Part shown: piece by piece, positions 34,056 through 43,381 of the stretch
How positions within the stretch are numbered: the first letter of the stretch is position 1
How the letters are laid out: each line of letters opens with the position of its first letter
Assembly: GCA_963815135.1 (NCBI GenBank)
Contig: CAWFFO010000013.1
Location: 118,657-182,656 of the forward strand
Reading direction: 5' to 3'
Source: CAIWTU01 sp963815135
GTDB lineage: Bacteria > Desulfobacterota > Desulfuromonadia > Geobacterales > Geobacteraceae
Length of the DNA stretch: 64,000 nt
Made by a program: the position numbers and the translations under genes
Notes under the pieces: model-generated
What the model was told of the DNA's origin: nothing
What the model saw: the letters and a program-made list of their open reading frames with translations, nothing else
Database searches by the model: none

Positions 34056-35867
34056 ATGAACTATTATCTGAAAAACATGGAGATTTTATCTCGCAGGAAT
34101 CCACGGTTGGTCTCGATTGCCGCGAATGTCGGAGCGCGACCGGACCTGGTCGTGGAATCCGCCAGAAATGGAGAGCCTACCGTCAAGACCGGTGGGATTT
34201 ATGTCCATTCCCCCTATAATCCGACCAGAGAGGCCGGGGATTGGGCAGACAGCATTGCGGAAGAGATGGCCGCCTCTTCAACCAGGTCTGAGCCGACGAT
34301 TCTGGGTTTCGGCATGGGTTACCATCTCCAGGCTCTTCACAGGCACGACATCCACGGCAACGTGATCGAACCTGACCCCGGGCTCTTCCGGCTGGCAATG
34401 GAAAGCATGGACCTTGCCGATATACTGGAAAATTTCAACCTTTTCATCGGACTTCCCGCGGATCTTTTACATCGCAGGCACGGATCGATCCTGGAAGGCA
34501 AAATACTGCCGCATCCGGCATCGCTCAGGATCAACCCCAAATACCTGGGCAGACTGAATTCGTATGCCGAATCCCTCCGGCAGATAAAAAAGGGTGGACT
34601 GAAAATAATGGTGGTTAACCCCATTTACGGGGGATCGCTTCCCGCAGCGCAGCATTGTGCCGAGAGTTTGCGGCAAATGGGGCACAGGGTGATTACGTAT
34701 GAAAGCCAGATAATCGCCTCAGGCTTAAAGTTTACCGAAAGCTTCGAGTACAATGAAAGCAAGCGCCGGTTCCAGGGAGGGCTGACGGCCCTTCTCTCCA
34801 ACGGAGTTGAAATGCGGGCCAGGGAGACCATGCCCGATCTGATCATCGCCCTTGCCCAGGCACCGCTTCTTCCCGAAACACTGATTAATATCGACAAGAT
34901 GGGAATACCCACCGCGTTCTGGTTTGTCGAGGATTATCGCGTTCTGCCTTACTGGCGTGAAACCGCACAGTATTACTCATATTTTTTCGGTATACAGAAG
35001 GATGATTTTGCCCGTGAACTTGACCGGATCGGCGTAACCAATTATTCCTATCTCCCCACTGCCGCAGCGCCGTACGTTCACCGGCCGCTCAGGCTCGGTT
35101 ACAAAGAAAAAAAAGAATTCGGCAGCTCGCTTTCCTTTGTCGGCGCAGGGTACTTCAACAGACAGGTGTTTTTCCGGGGCCTCACCGATTATGATTTCAA
35201 AATATGGGGCAGCGACTGGCCGATGCTTTTCCCCCTTGCCCCGTTAATCCAGCGCAACGCCGAACGCATCGACACGGAAACATGCGTGAAAATTTTCAAT
35301 GCATCGGCCATAAATCTGAATCTCCACTCCTCGACCCACCAGGAAGGAGTTACGCCTGACGGTGATTTTGTCAACCCACGCACCTTTGAAATCGCTTCCT
35401 GCAACGCTTTCCAGCTTGTCGACCGCCGCAGCCTGATGGGAGAGCTGTTTGCGGAGGACGAAATGGAAACCTTTTCAGATATCGTGGAGCTTCGTGAAAA
35501 AACAGATCATTACCTGAGGGATGCCGTCGGCAGGCAGTCGCTGGCGCAGAAAGCCATGGACAGAGTAATGGCCGAACACACGTACCTGGCGCGCATGGAA
35601 GAGCTGCTGGCAATTATGGTCTCTTCCTTCCCGTGGCTGGCCGAAAGGCATCGTGACAGGCTTGAAAAAAGAAATTCAATCCTCGATGAGCTTCACGACC
35701 ATGACGGTCTGGGTGAACTGATGGAACGGCTGCCGCAAGGTCAATGGTTTACCCTGGAAGATGTCTGGCGCAATATTGAAACGGGTAAAGATGACATTTC
35801 ACGGGCCGAGAAAATTTTTATCATGCTGGGCTATGTTGAAATGATGAGGGAGGCACTTCCCAGATGA
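34056..35867 (+). CDS. Maf-like N-terminal domain fused to CgeB-type glycosyltransferase (plus-strand copy)
   Basis: Residues about 1-185 resemble the motility accessory factor/DUF115 group: GGIYVHSPYNPTREAGDWADS, then PTILGFGMGYHLQAL and NVIEPDPGLFRLAM. From about 187 the protein is a GT4-like CgeB/DUF3880 glycosyltransferase: KIMVVNPIYGGSL, PTAFWFVEDYRVLPYW, LSFVGAGYFNRQ, NLHSSTHQEGVTPDGDFVNPRTFEIASCNAFQL, then a helical tail. Maf proteins transfer nonulosonic acids to flagellins in other bacteria, so a flagellin target is plausible. A GTG at 34044 is an alternative start; no strong Shine-Dalgarno favours either. Its stop overlaps the next ATG by 4 bp. Confidence 0.83.
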   Translation: MNYYLKNMEILSRRNPRLVSIAANVGARPDLVVESARNGEPTVKTGGIYVHSPYNPTREAGDWADSIAEEMAASSTRSEPTILGFGMGYHLQALHRHDIHGNVIEPDPGLFRLAMESMDLADILENFNLFIGLPADLLHRRHGSILEGKILPHPASLRINPKYLGRLNSYAESLRQIKKGGLKIMVVNPIYGGSLPAAQHCAESLRQMGHRVITYESQIIASGLKFTESFEYNESKRRFQGGLTALLSNGVEMRARETMPDLIIALAQAPLLPETLINIDKMGIPTAFWFVEDYRVLPYWRETAQYYSYFFGIQKDDFARELDRIGVTNYSYLPTAAAPYVHRPLRLGYKEKKEFGSSLSFVGAGYFNRQVFFRGLTDYDFKIWGSDWPMLFPLAPLIQRNAERIDTETCVKIFNASAINLNLHSSTHQEGVTPDGDFVNPRTFEIASCNAFQLVDRRSLMGELFAEDEMETFSDIVELREKTDHYLRDAVGRQSLAQKAMDRVMAEHTYLARMEELLAIMVSSFPWLAERHRDRLEKRNSILDELHDHDGLGELMERLPQGQWFTLEDVWRNIETGKDDISRAEKIFIMLGYVEMMREALPR

Positions 35868-37407
35868 AGGAGATCGCAGTTATAGCCATAGCGCGTTATG
35901 GCGACCTGATTCAGACAACACCCCTATTGCGCATTCTGAAGCGCACCTATCCCGATGCGCGGGTAACCCTGATCGTCGAGGATCGTTTTTCCGGGATTCT
36001 ACCCATGATTCAGGGCTATGACAGGATAATCGCCCTGGACAAGGGAGATATAGCCCGTGACATCGTCAGGCATGATGATCCCCTGATTCCCTACAAGAGA
36101 CTGGATAATTTCATCCGTAAAGTTGAGCTTGACAGGTACGACAAGGTGATAAACCTGACCTGTACCAAGTTCAGCGCTTATCTCACTTCTTTGATGGAAA
36201 AAGACTCCGTCTCCGGTTTCACCGCAAACGAAGCGGGCCGCAGATCGATCAGCACATTATGGGCTCAGTATCTTTTCAGCTGGTTTAATGACAATAACCG
36301 GAAATATAACCGGATCAACCTGGTGGATATCTTTACCAGGCTGGGGGGCGTTCTGCCAGACGGAAACCGGGTCGAGCTTTTTGAAACAGAAAAGGGAATT
36401 AATGCTGCCAAAAAACTGCTTAAAGGAAAAAAGATCGGCTCGGCAAAACTGGTCGGCCTGCAGCTCGGCGCCAGCGAACCAATCAGATGCTGGCCGGCCG
36501 AGAACTTTGCGCGTCTTTCGGATATGCTGCAGCGTGATCTGGGAGTAAGGACCATCCTGTTCGGCAGTCCCAATGAAAAACACCTGGCGGAAAAAGCCAA
36601 ATCACTCATGGAAATCCCCACGATTGACGCTGTGGGCAAAACGGACCTGGAAGGTTTACTGTCACTCGTCAAACGTTGTTCGGCGCTTGTCAGTAACGAC
36701 ACTGGAACAATGCATTTCGCTGCTGCGGCAGGCGTGCCGGCAGTGATGCTCTGTCTCGGGCCGGCCTTTTTCCGTTGCACCGGTCCTTACGGAAGCGGCC
36801 ATCTGGCGCTACAGCCCGACCTGCCCTGCTCTCCATGTCAATACAGCCATAAATGTACAGATCCGGTCTGTCACAGGGTGGTTAATCCGGAATCAGTTTT
36901 TGCCGCCGCAGGTATGCTGATCAGCGGGAACAGGCCAGTGGATTTCGGCGGCGTCAAGGTGAGCATGAGCGAATTCGGCTCGGACGGTTATCTGATCTGG
37001 AAGTCGATAAGCAATGTGGACGAAAATGTTGAAACCTTGGTTCAAAGTACGAGAAAATGTGGAAAATCTGCCTGGACGGGACAAATGATTCCCATGGCAA
37101 AACCTCGTCGGTTGTTCCCGACGATTTCATAGCCCTGATGCGTAAAGGGTTGAAGGTAACAGATGAAATAATAAAGGCTTCCAGAATGAGACCTCTTCCG
37201 GTGGAAAAAATAAAGGAACTGGGTGCGCTGGAGACTTCCATAGAAGCTGAAATGAAACTTTCGGGTAGCCGCTGCTCAAGTCTTGTGCCGATCGTGAACT
37301 TCCTCAATCTGATGCGCGAAAATATAATTGTCGAGGGACTGGGAGCCATAGCTGAAGAGACTCAAACAATTTACAGGATCGGAGAGCAGCTCGTGTGCAG
37401 TCTGTGA
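35864..37407 (+). CDS. GT9 family glycosyltransferase, frameshifted near the C-terminus
   Basis: The main frame (35864-37132) is an ADP-heptose-type GT9: IARYGDLIQTTPLLRILKRTYPDARVTLI, VGLQLGASEPIRCWPAENFA, LVSNDTGTMHFAAAAGVPAVMLCLG, then the cysteine cluster DLPCSPCQYSHKCTDPVCH. Near 37044 the frame should shift: adding one A to the AAA run at 37044-37046 joins VQ to KYEKMWKICLDG and continues to the stop at 37407. The added tail is helical, about 120 aa, of no recognised family. The start overlaps the upstream stop by 4 bp. The sugar is unknown and need not be heptose. Confidence 0.82.
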
Positions 37408-37444
37408 TGCGGTGAATAAACCGGGGTTAAATAATGCACTGTGA

Positions 37445-39105
37445 TTACTTCAGCGAAAAAACTTTTTCAAGCATGGCACCCACACGGTGCCGGTAAGTAT
37501 GTTCGCTGAGAACGCTTTTTCTGGCCTTTCCAACATGGAATCCCGTAAGTCCGGTTTTGACAGATAGTATTCTGCTTTGTCGGCTACATCATCTACATTT
37601 TCATACACCGCTACCTCATCACCTGCGAAAAGATCGAAGAGGTCGTCCTGCCGGTCCGTCAGGAGAAATCCCCCGCATAAGGGAACATCGAAATACACGC
37701 TGGTTTAAACCCTTCGGCATCTGGAAACTGGTGGCATTGAAGTTAACCATGGAAGATGCATATACTGAAGGCGTTTCGTGAAAGTAGTTCACATCGGGAA
37801 ATGCAGCTATATCATTGCCAAACACTTTTTGCCATCCGTCCGGATCACCGAAAAAAGCGGGCTTCACGGGCAAAAGTCGCTCAAGCAGTGCTGTCCGGTA
37901 TACGAGTCGTGGCACTATGCAGAACATAGGCGCGAAAAAACAATTTCTCCTCCTTTCCGGACAGTAATTTCTCCTCCTCGGCCAGGATTTCCTCCAGTAA
38001 CTCCAGTTGCCCACCACGGCATTCCAAGATAGACGCAATTGACCTTTGAGAAAGCATCTCCGTCTCGGGATTCCTTGGAAATTTGGCGGAAAGCCTATTG
38101 AGAAATCCACTGCATAGGGAATTGCCGACAAATGAAACACCGGCCTGAAAACGACTGGAAACTTCGAGCCGCTTCAGCCAGGGCGGGATCACCCCCAAGA
38201 GGCAAATACCTCGTCCAGTATCCCAGGCTTTCCACGAAAGGTATATAACTTTTTTCCCATACAAAAATCCGGCAGATATCTGCAGGTGGAAGCGCTTCGC
38301 CATAAAGTATGAATTCCGGAGAATCAACAAACCAGAGAACCAGTGGAATCTTCATGGCTGAAAGAATCTCGCCCATTACCCCCTTGCCGTCAAGGCCGCG
38401 CATATTAATGCTGAAAACCAGGTCCGGCTTTTCATTGCGCAGAATTTCGGTAAAACGATCAACCAGTGAAATCTCCCCTTCACGGTAATCCAGGACAATG
38501 ACTCGGTGGCCCAACGCCTCGAATCCGCGGATCGACTCGACCTGGCAGTAATATGAACCGAAAAGAAATAAAATTTTGAGAGGTCTCTCTGAGAAGTTTA
38601 ACGTTTTATCGGATTTTACAGCACCGGACATGGCTACAGAGGCTCGACAGCGGGAATACCAGGTTGGATTTGCGCTTATAGAGGGGGGATGTGGAATGAC
38701 TACATATCCAGTCGCGCCCAGATCATCAGGTAATTGCGGATTGGTATCCTGACCGCATGCTGACGTGGTTACGATATCCACCCTGATCCCGGATCCCTTC
38801 AACCGCGCAGCGGCAGCGGATGCAAGTTCAGGATATATGTCAATGATGACAACGTGATCGACATGTGGATTGAGATCAAGAAATGGGAGGATATGATAAC
38901 CCAGGCCGATACCCAGGAATACTGCCGTCTTCTGCGACACTATCCCCGGCAGAAATGCTTCAGCTTCACGGACAGGATCGTAAAGGGAATGCAAATATAC
39001 CTCTTTGCCATCCTCCCCGGTCACACAAACGGTAGAAAGGCCTCTCCTGCCCTGTTGGATATCAACTTGCGGTCGGAAAGCTTCTGTCATGACGTCAGCA
39101 TTCAT
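37445..39105 (-). pseudogene. Maf-like/CgeB-type glycosyltransferase with four frameshifts (minus-strand copy)
   Basis: It has the same architecture as the gene at 34056, on the opposite strand. The first frame (39105 to about 38143) has KEVYLHSLYDPVREAEAFL, AVFLGIGLGYHI, then the CgeB part KILFLFGSYYCQVE and PLVLWFVDSPEFI. The chain then continues in other frames as AGVSFVGNSLCSGFLNRL, FFAPMFCIVPRLVYRTALLERL, NATSFQMPKGLNQRV, DVPLCGGFLLTDRQDDLF and KARKSVLSEHTYRHRVGAML, ending at a TAA at 37445. Frame changes fall near 38143, 37932, 37697 and 37525. The conserved order of all CgeB blocks shows a very recent break or sequence errors. Confidence 0.78.
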
Positions 39106-39137
39106 TCTGAAAAATCACTAATTCGCTACTGGGAGGG

Positions 39138-39596
39138 TTACTTGTCTGAATCAGCAATCAGTGCACCGAGCATGACAACTATTCCGTCCCAACTATGAAG
39201 TTGTGGTGCCAGTTCATATTCCATAAGATCGGCCAGAAGCACCCAGTCATTTCTCTCCTGGGAGGAAAGCATTTCCAGAAATAACTGGTTCAGTTCATCC
39301 AGATAACCTTGAATGCTTTTTCCTTCAAATTCGATTACAGCCAGATCAAGTCTGGCAGCTGCCGCTAACTGATCAATGAAAGAGACAAAGACCTGCAGTC
39401 CCTCTACCGATTTGATAAAAGATTCCTTGGCCAGAAACTCCTGGCCTTTGCGAAAGAGCCCGGCATTATTCAGCAGATACGAACTTAGTTCCGCAAGAAA
39501 ATTTCGGCCGTCCTTCAGGACCTCGGCAACAGTCTCGTGCTTCGGACAGGAAGCTTCCTCATGTGCCACAGCTTCAGCCCGTCTTGCTGATTTCAT
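39138..39596 (-). CDS. hypothetical helical protein at the end of the filament gene block
   Basis: I do not recognise the family. The 152-aa product is predicted mostly helical and soluble, with no membrane segment: an N-terminal basic/Cys part (MKSARRAEAVAHEEASCPKH), then ELSSYLLNNAGLFRKGQEFL, SIKSVEGL-like helices and DELNQLFLEMLSSQERNDWVLLADLMEYELAP. The C-terminal half is reminiscent of small flagellar chaperone-type helices, but that is only an impression. An excellent GGGGGAGG Shine-Dalgarno precedes the ATG at 39596, so it is very likely translated. It lies 139 bp after the FliT-like gene and ahead of the broken CgeB gene on the same strand. Confidence 0.7.
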   Translation of the reverse strand: MKSARRAEAVAHEEASCPKHETVAEVLKDGRNFLAELSSYLLNNAGLFRKGQEFLAKESFIKSVEGLQVFVSFIDQLAAAARLDLAVIEFEGKSIQGYLDELNQLFLEMLSSQERNDWVLLADLMEYELAPQLHSWDGIVVMLGALIADSDK

Positions 39597-39735
39597 AGAT
39601 TCCTCCCCCGAGCAATACTTCTACTTCAGGTATATTAATAACCAATTGTTTTATAAGCAAAATGTCTGCCAACAGAAATTACAGCCACTTTTATTGTTTG
39701 TTTTTTGTATTTACAGGTCAAGATCAATCATGGTC

Positions 39736-40131
39736 TCAAAGCGAACCGTATGCTTTCAGTGCACTCCTTCCGCTGCTCAGCCTCTGTAATACACCTTTAA
39801 CCACATCGAGCAGTTTTACCGTTTCTGAAAGTATCGCTGAATCTGTCTGTAAAACCCTTTCGATACTTTCCTTTTGCCATACTTTAAATGCATCGAACCT
39901 GACTCTATCATCTGGTGATAGAACTTTACCCGATTCTTTGAGACAATTATGGATATCCGTGTCAATATTTTGAATTTCTTCAAACTTTTTTTGACGACTG
40001 ACATCGAATACTGCGAAATCAACTTCACCGTTGGCGAGCAGTTTCTCATAAAAAATGGATGACTCGGCTTCCAGTTGTGCAAACTGATGCTTGTACTTGT
40101 GAATCATTTGCTCAATCGGCGTTATTTTCAT
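39736..40131 (-). CDS. small helical protein after fliS, FliT-like by position
   Basis: The 131-aa product is almost all helical with heptad-like spacing (MIHKYKHQFAQLEAESSIFYEKLL, VSRQKKFEEIQNIDTDIHN, FKVWQKESIERVLQTDSAIL, VKLLDVVKGVLQRLSSGRSALKAY). It follows fliS by 7 bp on the same strand, where fliT or another filament-cap chaperone commonly sits. Sequence identity to FliT is not clear to me, so a FliT role is inferred from context and fold type only. AGGATA is about 10 bases before the ATG. Confidence 0.7.
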   Translation of the reverse strand: MKITPIEQMIHKYKHQFAQLEAESSIFYEKLLANGEVDFAVFDVSRQKKFEEIQNIDTDIHNCLKESGKVLSPDDRVRFDAFKVWQKESIERVLQTDSAILSETVKLLDVVKGVLQRLSSGRSALKAYGSL

Positions 40132-40138
40132 ATTATTT

Positions 40139-40546
40139 TTATCCTGCCTGTCTGATCCGGAAGGATTCCCGCTCCTTCTTGGCTATCTCGATAGCCTCTG
40201 CCCATGTCCCACGCAGCATTGTTAATATTCTGATGGCATTTTCCAGGGATTTGGGCGAGTTTTTGATATTGGCTCCAACATATTCATTAATCAAAAACAT
40301 GTACAGGCGTTCAAGATTCAGCGCAATATCCCCTCCTACTTCATGATTCAGGGTATTCATAAGTTCCGCAACAATTGCCTGGGCCTTGCTTATATAACAT
40401 CCCTTCCCGGCAATGTCCTTCTTTTCCATCTTGTCAAGCGCTATCCGGGAAAAGTTGATGGCTCCATCATACAGCATCAGCAGAATCTTCTCAGGGCTTG
40501 AAGTGCTGACCTGGGTTGTTCGATAAAGATTTACAGAAGAATACAT
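40139..40546 (-). CDS. fliS: flagellar export chaperone FliS
   Basis: FliS binds the disordered C-terminus of flagellin and keeps it unpolymerised before export. The 135-aa protein has the signature YRTTQVSTSSPEKILLMLYDGAINFSRIAL (about 8-37), KAQAIVAELMNTLNHEVGGDIALNLERLYMFL and the C-terminal EAIEIAKKER. The ATG at 40546 was chosen for its GGAGGAG Shine-Dalgarno 5-11 bases upstream. It follows fliD by 28 bp. Confidence 0.96.
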   Translation of the reverse strand: MYSSVNLYRTTQVSTSSPEKILLMLYDGAINFSRIALDKMEKKDIAGKGCYISKAQAIVAELMNTLNHEVGGDIALNLERLYMFLINEYVGANIKNSPKSLENAIRILTMLRGTWAEAIEIAKKERESFRIRQAG

Positions 40547-40574
40547 AATCTCCTCCATTTTCATATAATTTGAT

Positions 40575-42029
40575 TTACGCTACCGATGTGCCATTCATCA
40601 TCGCAACCATCGCATTTCCCTGGCTTTGCATGTTACTGACAAAGGTCTCCATGGCCGCAAACTGGTTCTGATAATTAGTTTGCACCGAGGCCAAGCGAAC
40701 TTCCATGGTCGCGATCTGGTCGTCTATATTACTTGACTGGGTTTTCAGACTGTTGATGCTGGTTGCGACAAGGCCGTTCTTGTCATATGTCGGCCCCACA
40801 TAAGCGGCTGTCATGGTATCCAGAATATTGTTGAACTGGGCGGCAACGCCGTATTGATTGTTGGAAAGCCCGTCAGTACTGCCGTTGTGGGTAAACAGAT
40901 CCACCACGTCGTTGAAATGGTTGTTAAGCGCATCGGTCAGTGTCGCATCATCAACCTTTAGTGAACCGTCCTGTTGAGTTGCCAGGCCGATACTTGAGAG
41001 TATGGAATATTGCCCAGTCACGCCCGACACCGGGGTTGTCAGGATATTCTGCAGTTGGTATTGGATCATTTGAACGGTTGGGTCTCCGGACAGTGTCCCA
41101 CCTTGCTTTGTTGTAGCGTTGTAATCCGACTGTCCTTTGAGCTCAAACATTACGGCGTTGTAACCTGTGACAAAATCATTAATTTTCTGCTTTACTGCAT
41201 CCACATCGTTATTGACATTGAGGGTAACATTTTTCGTTGTTCCGGGCGCGGACCCGTCAGCCGGCCCCTGCAGCAGGGTAAAGGTCACTCCGGGAATGAC
41301 ATCGGAAACAGTATTGGAAGCCTTGGTTACAGGAATTCCGTCAACGGAAAAAGAAGCCATTTGCGCAGATTGGGTGAAGTTTTGTGGATTACCCACAGGG
41401 TCATCCAGCTTGGCGAGGTTATTGTTTGAATCGGCAATGGCTGAAAAATCGAATGAGTATGAATAAGCATCATTTCCCGCTATGACAAGACGGTAAGGGG
41501 TACCGCTGCCGTCATTTATTACCGATGCGTTGACCCCGGCGTTTGATGAATTGATAGCAGCAGCGAGGCCATCCATGGAAGTCGGTCCGGTAAGATTGAC
41601 AGTTATGGGATTACTCGGGTCATTCGAAGATGTTATGGTAAACGAACCGGCTGAGCAATAGGATGTATCCGTCTCGTCCGTGTATCCGTCGGTCGTTGAA
41701 ATCTGATTCTGTGCAAGTGAAGTTATCTTGATTTGATGGCTTCCCTGCATGGCGGTACTGCTGGTTGTAGCCTTGGCCACTGAACTGTCGGAGACATCGA
41801 CGGTCTTCGACATGAACGAAGCCGGAGTATTGATCCCCTGCGCCAGGGTCTGGAGCGAGCTCAACTTGCCGAGTATGGTTGTGAATTCGCTGACCTTTGC
41901 ATTTATTTTGGTCTGTGTTGCCTGCAGAACTGTTTCTGGTTGCCGTTCAAGGCTCATCAGGCTGGATATTAGTGACGCCGTATCTATTCCAGTGGCAAGA
42001 CCGGTACTGACTGCTAAACTCGACGACAT
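40575..42029 (-). CDS. fliD: flagellar filament cap protein FliD
   Basis: FliD forms the cap under which flagellin subunits fold. The 484-aa protein has the N-terminal domain GLATGIDTASLISSLMSLERQPE (about 9-31), a variable centre (SVDGIPVTKASNTVSDVIPGVTFTLL near 230) and the C-terminal block NDFVTGYNAVMFELKGQSDYN ... LKTQSSNIDDQIATMEVRLASVQTNYQNQFAAMETFVSNMQ. An AGGAGG precedes its ATG. It has its own sigma-28 like promoter about 130 bp upstream, after the fliC terminator. Confidence 0.97.
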   Translation of the reverse strand: MSSSLAVSTGLATGIDTASLISSLMSLERQPETVLQATQTKINAKVSEFTTILGKLSSLQTLAQGINTPASFMSKTVDVSDSSVAKATTSSTAMQGSHQIKITSLAQNQISTTDGYTDETDTSYCSAGSFTITSSNDPSNPITVNLTGPTSMDGLAAAINSSNAGVNASVINDGSGTPYRLVIAGNDAYSYSFDFSAIADSNNNLAKLDDPVGNPQNFTQSAQMASFSVDGIPVTKASNTVSDVIPGVTFTLLQGPADGSAPGTTKNVTLNVNNDVDAVKQKINDFVTGYNAVMFELKGQSDYNATTKQGGTLSGDPTVQMIQYQLQNILTTPVSGVTGQYSILSSIGLATQQDGSLKVDDATLTDALNNHFNDVVDLFTHNGSTDGLSNNQYGVAAQFNNILDTMTAAYVGPTYDKNGLVATSINSLKTQSSNIDDQIATMEVRLASVQTNYQNQFAAMETFVSNMQSQGNAMVAMMNGTSVA

Positions 42030-42160
42030 ATTGAACCTCCTGTTAATAATAAATGCAAGAAAGCTACCAGAAAGCGCTATAAGCTAAACATAACCATTAT
42101 TTGCATCAATCTAAAGTGCCTCTTTACCTAGTATCAATCATCAGTATCATCATAGTATTT

Positions 42161-42187
42161 ATATCGGCAAATAAAATTGAAACTTGA
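42161..42187 (-). promoter_or_regulatory. sigma-28 like promoter of fliD
   Basis: On the minus strand TCAA (42184-42187), 15 bases, then GCCGATAT (42161-42168) match the sigma-28 consensus at 10 of 12 positions. The spacing is exact, and the site lies between the fliC terminator and fliD. Confidence 0.72.
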
Positions 42188-42210
42188 GCTGTTTTAATAA
42201 GGTCTGATCA

Positions 42211-42241
42211 GTAATAAAAAAGGGAGACCAAATGGCCTCCC
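42211..42241 (-). terminator. Rho-independent terminator of fliC
   Basis: GGGAGGCC and GGUCUCCC on the minus strand pair over 8 bp (one G-U) with loop AUUU, followed by six Ts. It lies 28 bp after the fliC stop and separates the abundant flagellin message from fliD. Confidence 0.85.
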
Positions 42242-42268
42242 TCTTTTAATACTGATGTTTCTCAGGTT

Positions 42269-43105
42269 TTACCTGAGCAGTGAAAGAGCAGTCTGCGGAA
42301 GCTGGTTAGCCTGGGACAAAATGGCCGTTCCTGCCTGGCTCAAAACCTGGTTTCTCGTCAGATTGGCGGTTTCCGCTGCCACGTCAACGTCCTGGATGCG
42401 CGATTGGGCTGCTGATGTATTTTCAACTGCCACCTGGAGGTTGTTGATGGTTGACTGGAGCCTGTTTTCTACCGCACCGATATTGCCGCGCTGCTGGGAA
42501 ACACTGTTCATGGCTGAATCGATTGCAGTCATAGCAGCCTGGGCGGCAGTTCCGTCTGCTCCGGAAACACTTACAGATGCAAGGCTAAGTGTACCGGTAT
42601 CGGCCGCGCTTAATGTAACTGATATTGTATCTACACTGGCATTTGTACCTGTTCCGACCTGGAATGAAGTAGTTGCAGTGGTTCCTCCCTGAAGAAGGTT
42701 TGCACCGTTAAACTGCGTAGCGCTTGCAATTCGGTCGATCTCGCTCTTGAGTTGTGTGAACTCGGTGTTGATGTAAGCTCTCTGCTCGGAACTTACCGTA
42801 CCGGTAGCAGCCTGGGTGGCAAGTTCTTTCATGCGGGTAAGGATGTTGGTAGTTTCATTCAACGAACCTTCCGCAGTCTGCAGCAACGAAACACCGTCAT
42901 TGGCATTGCGCACCGCCTGGTTCATACTGCGGACGTCCGAGTTCATGCCTACCGAGATGGCCAGACCGGCTGCGTCATCGCTCGCGCTGTTGATCCGCAG
43001 ACCGGAAGACAGTCTCTGCATCGAAGTTGCAAGAGATTTCTGGGTGTTGGCCAGGTTGCGTTGTGCGTCCAAAGATTGTACGTTGGTGTTGATTACTAAT
43101 GCCAT
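42269..43105 (-). CDS. fliC: flagellin
   Basis: This is the main filament subunit. The 278-aa protein has the conserved N-terminal D0/D1 (MALVINTNVQSLDAQRNLANTQ, LSSGLRINSASDDAAGLAIS) and C-terminal D1/D0 (QRGNIGAVENRLQSTINNL, TANLTRNQVLSQAGTAILSQANQLPQTALSLL) parts. The short central region (about 140-195) is rich in Thr/Ser/Gly (GGTTATTSFQVGTGTNAS) and is a likely place for O-glycans from the nearby island, which is an inference. GGAGG stands 8 bases before the ATG. It has its own sigma-28 promoter, a leader of about 150 nt and its own terminator. Confidence 0.98.
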   Translation of the reverse strand: MALVINTNVQSLDAQRNLANTQKSLATSMQRLSSGLRINSASDDAAGLAISVGMNSDVRSMNQAVRNANDGVSLLQTAEGSLNETTNILTRMKELATQAATGTVSSEQRAYINTEFTQLKSEIDRIASATQFNGANLLQGGTTATTSFQVGTGTNASVDTISVTLSAADTGTLSLASVSVSGADGTAAQAAMTAIDSAMNSVSQQRGNIGAVENRLQSTINNLQVAVENTSAAQSRIQDVDVAAETANLTRNQVLSQAGTAILSQANQLPQTALSLLR

Positions 43106-43111
43106 GGTTTA

Positions 43112-43146
43112 TTCCTCCGTGATTTTGTTTTCGGGTATCCGTACCC
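43112..43146 (-). promoter_or_regulatory. candidate CsrA-binding leader of fliC
   Basis: In the fliC leader the minus strand folds GGGUA-CGGA-UACCC (43133-43146), putting a GGA in a hairpin loop, the preferred CsrA target. A second GGA lies in the Shine-Dalgarno (ACGGAGG, 43114-43120). Two spaced sites, one over the ribosome site, match the known CsrA control of flagellin in Bacillus. csrA and its antagonist gene fliW lie next to fliC here. Confidence 0.65.
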
Positions 43147-43262
43147 TGTTTGAATTTGGATCGTATTTATCGAACCGTAATAGCCTCCGCCCGATCCCTT
43201 AAGCGGATTCCCCTCCTTTCTACAGTTCTTTCGATCAACTCATCACTGACCGTTTAATAAAC

Positions 43263-43289
43263 ATATCGGCACTGAACGGAAAAGGTTTA
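43263..43289 (-). promoter_or_regulatory. sigma-28 (FliA) promoter of fliC
   Basis: TAAA (43286-43289), 15 bases, GCCGATAT (43263-43270) on the minus strand match the consensus at 11 of 12 positions. Transcription would start near 43255, giving a leader of about 150 nt. Confidence 0.85.
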
Positions 43290-43314
43290 GAAAAATTTTT
43301 ACTGAGAAAAATAT

Positions 43315-43350
43315 TTTTAAAAAGAAAAGCCTCTCAATTGTGGAGAGGCT
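43315..43350 (-). terminator. Rho-independent terminator after fliW
   Basis: AGCCTCTC and GAGAGGCT form a perfect 8-bp stem with a 7-nt loop (43328-43350), followed on the minus strand by TTTCTTTTT. It ends the flg-csrA-fliW transcript 31 bp after fliW and isolates fliC. Confidence 0.88.
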
Positions 43351-43381
43351 TTCTCGATCATTCGGAATAAATCTTATACTG

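Noticed and set aside
43263..43289. Possible sigma-70 promoter for fliC instead of sigma-28
   Set aside because: The TAAA-N15-GCCGATAT match is near perfect and flagellins are classic FliA targets.
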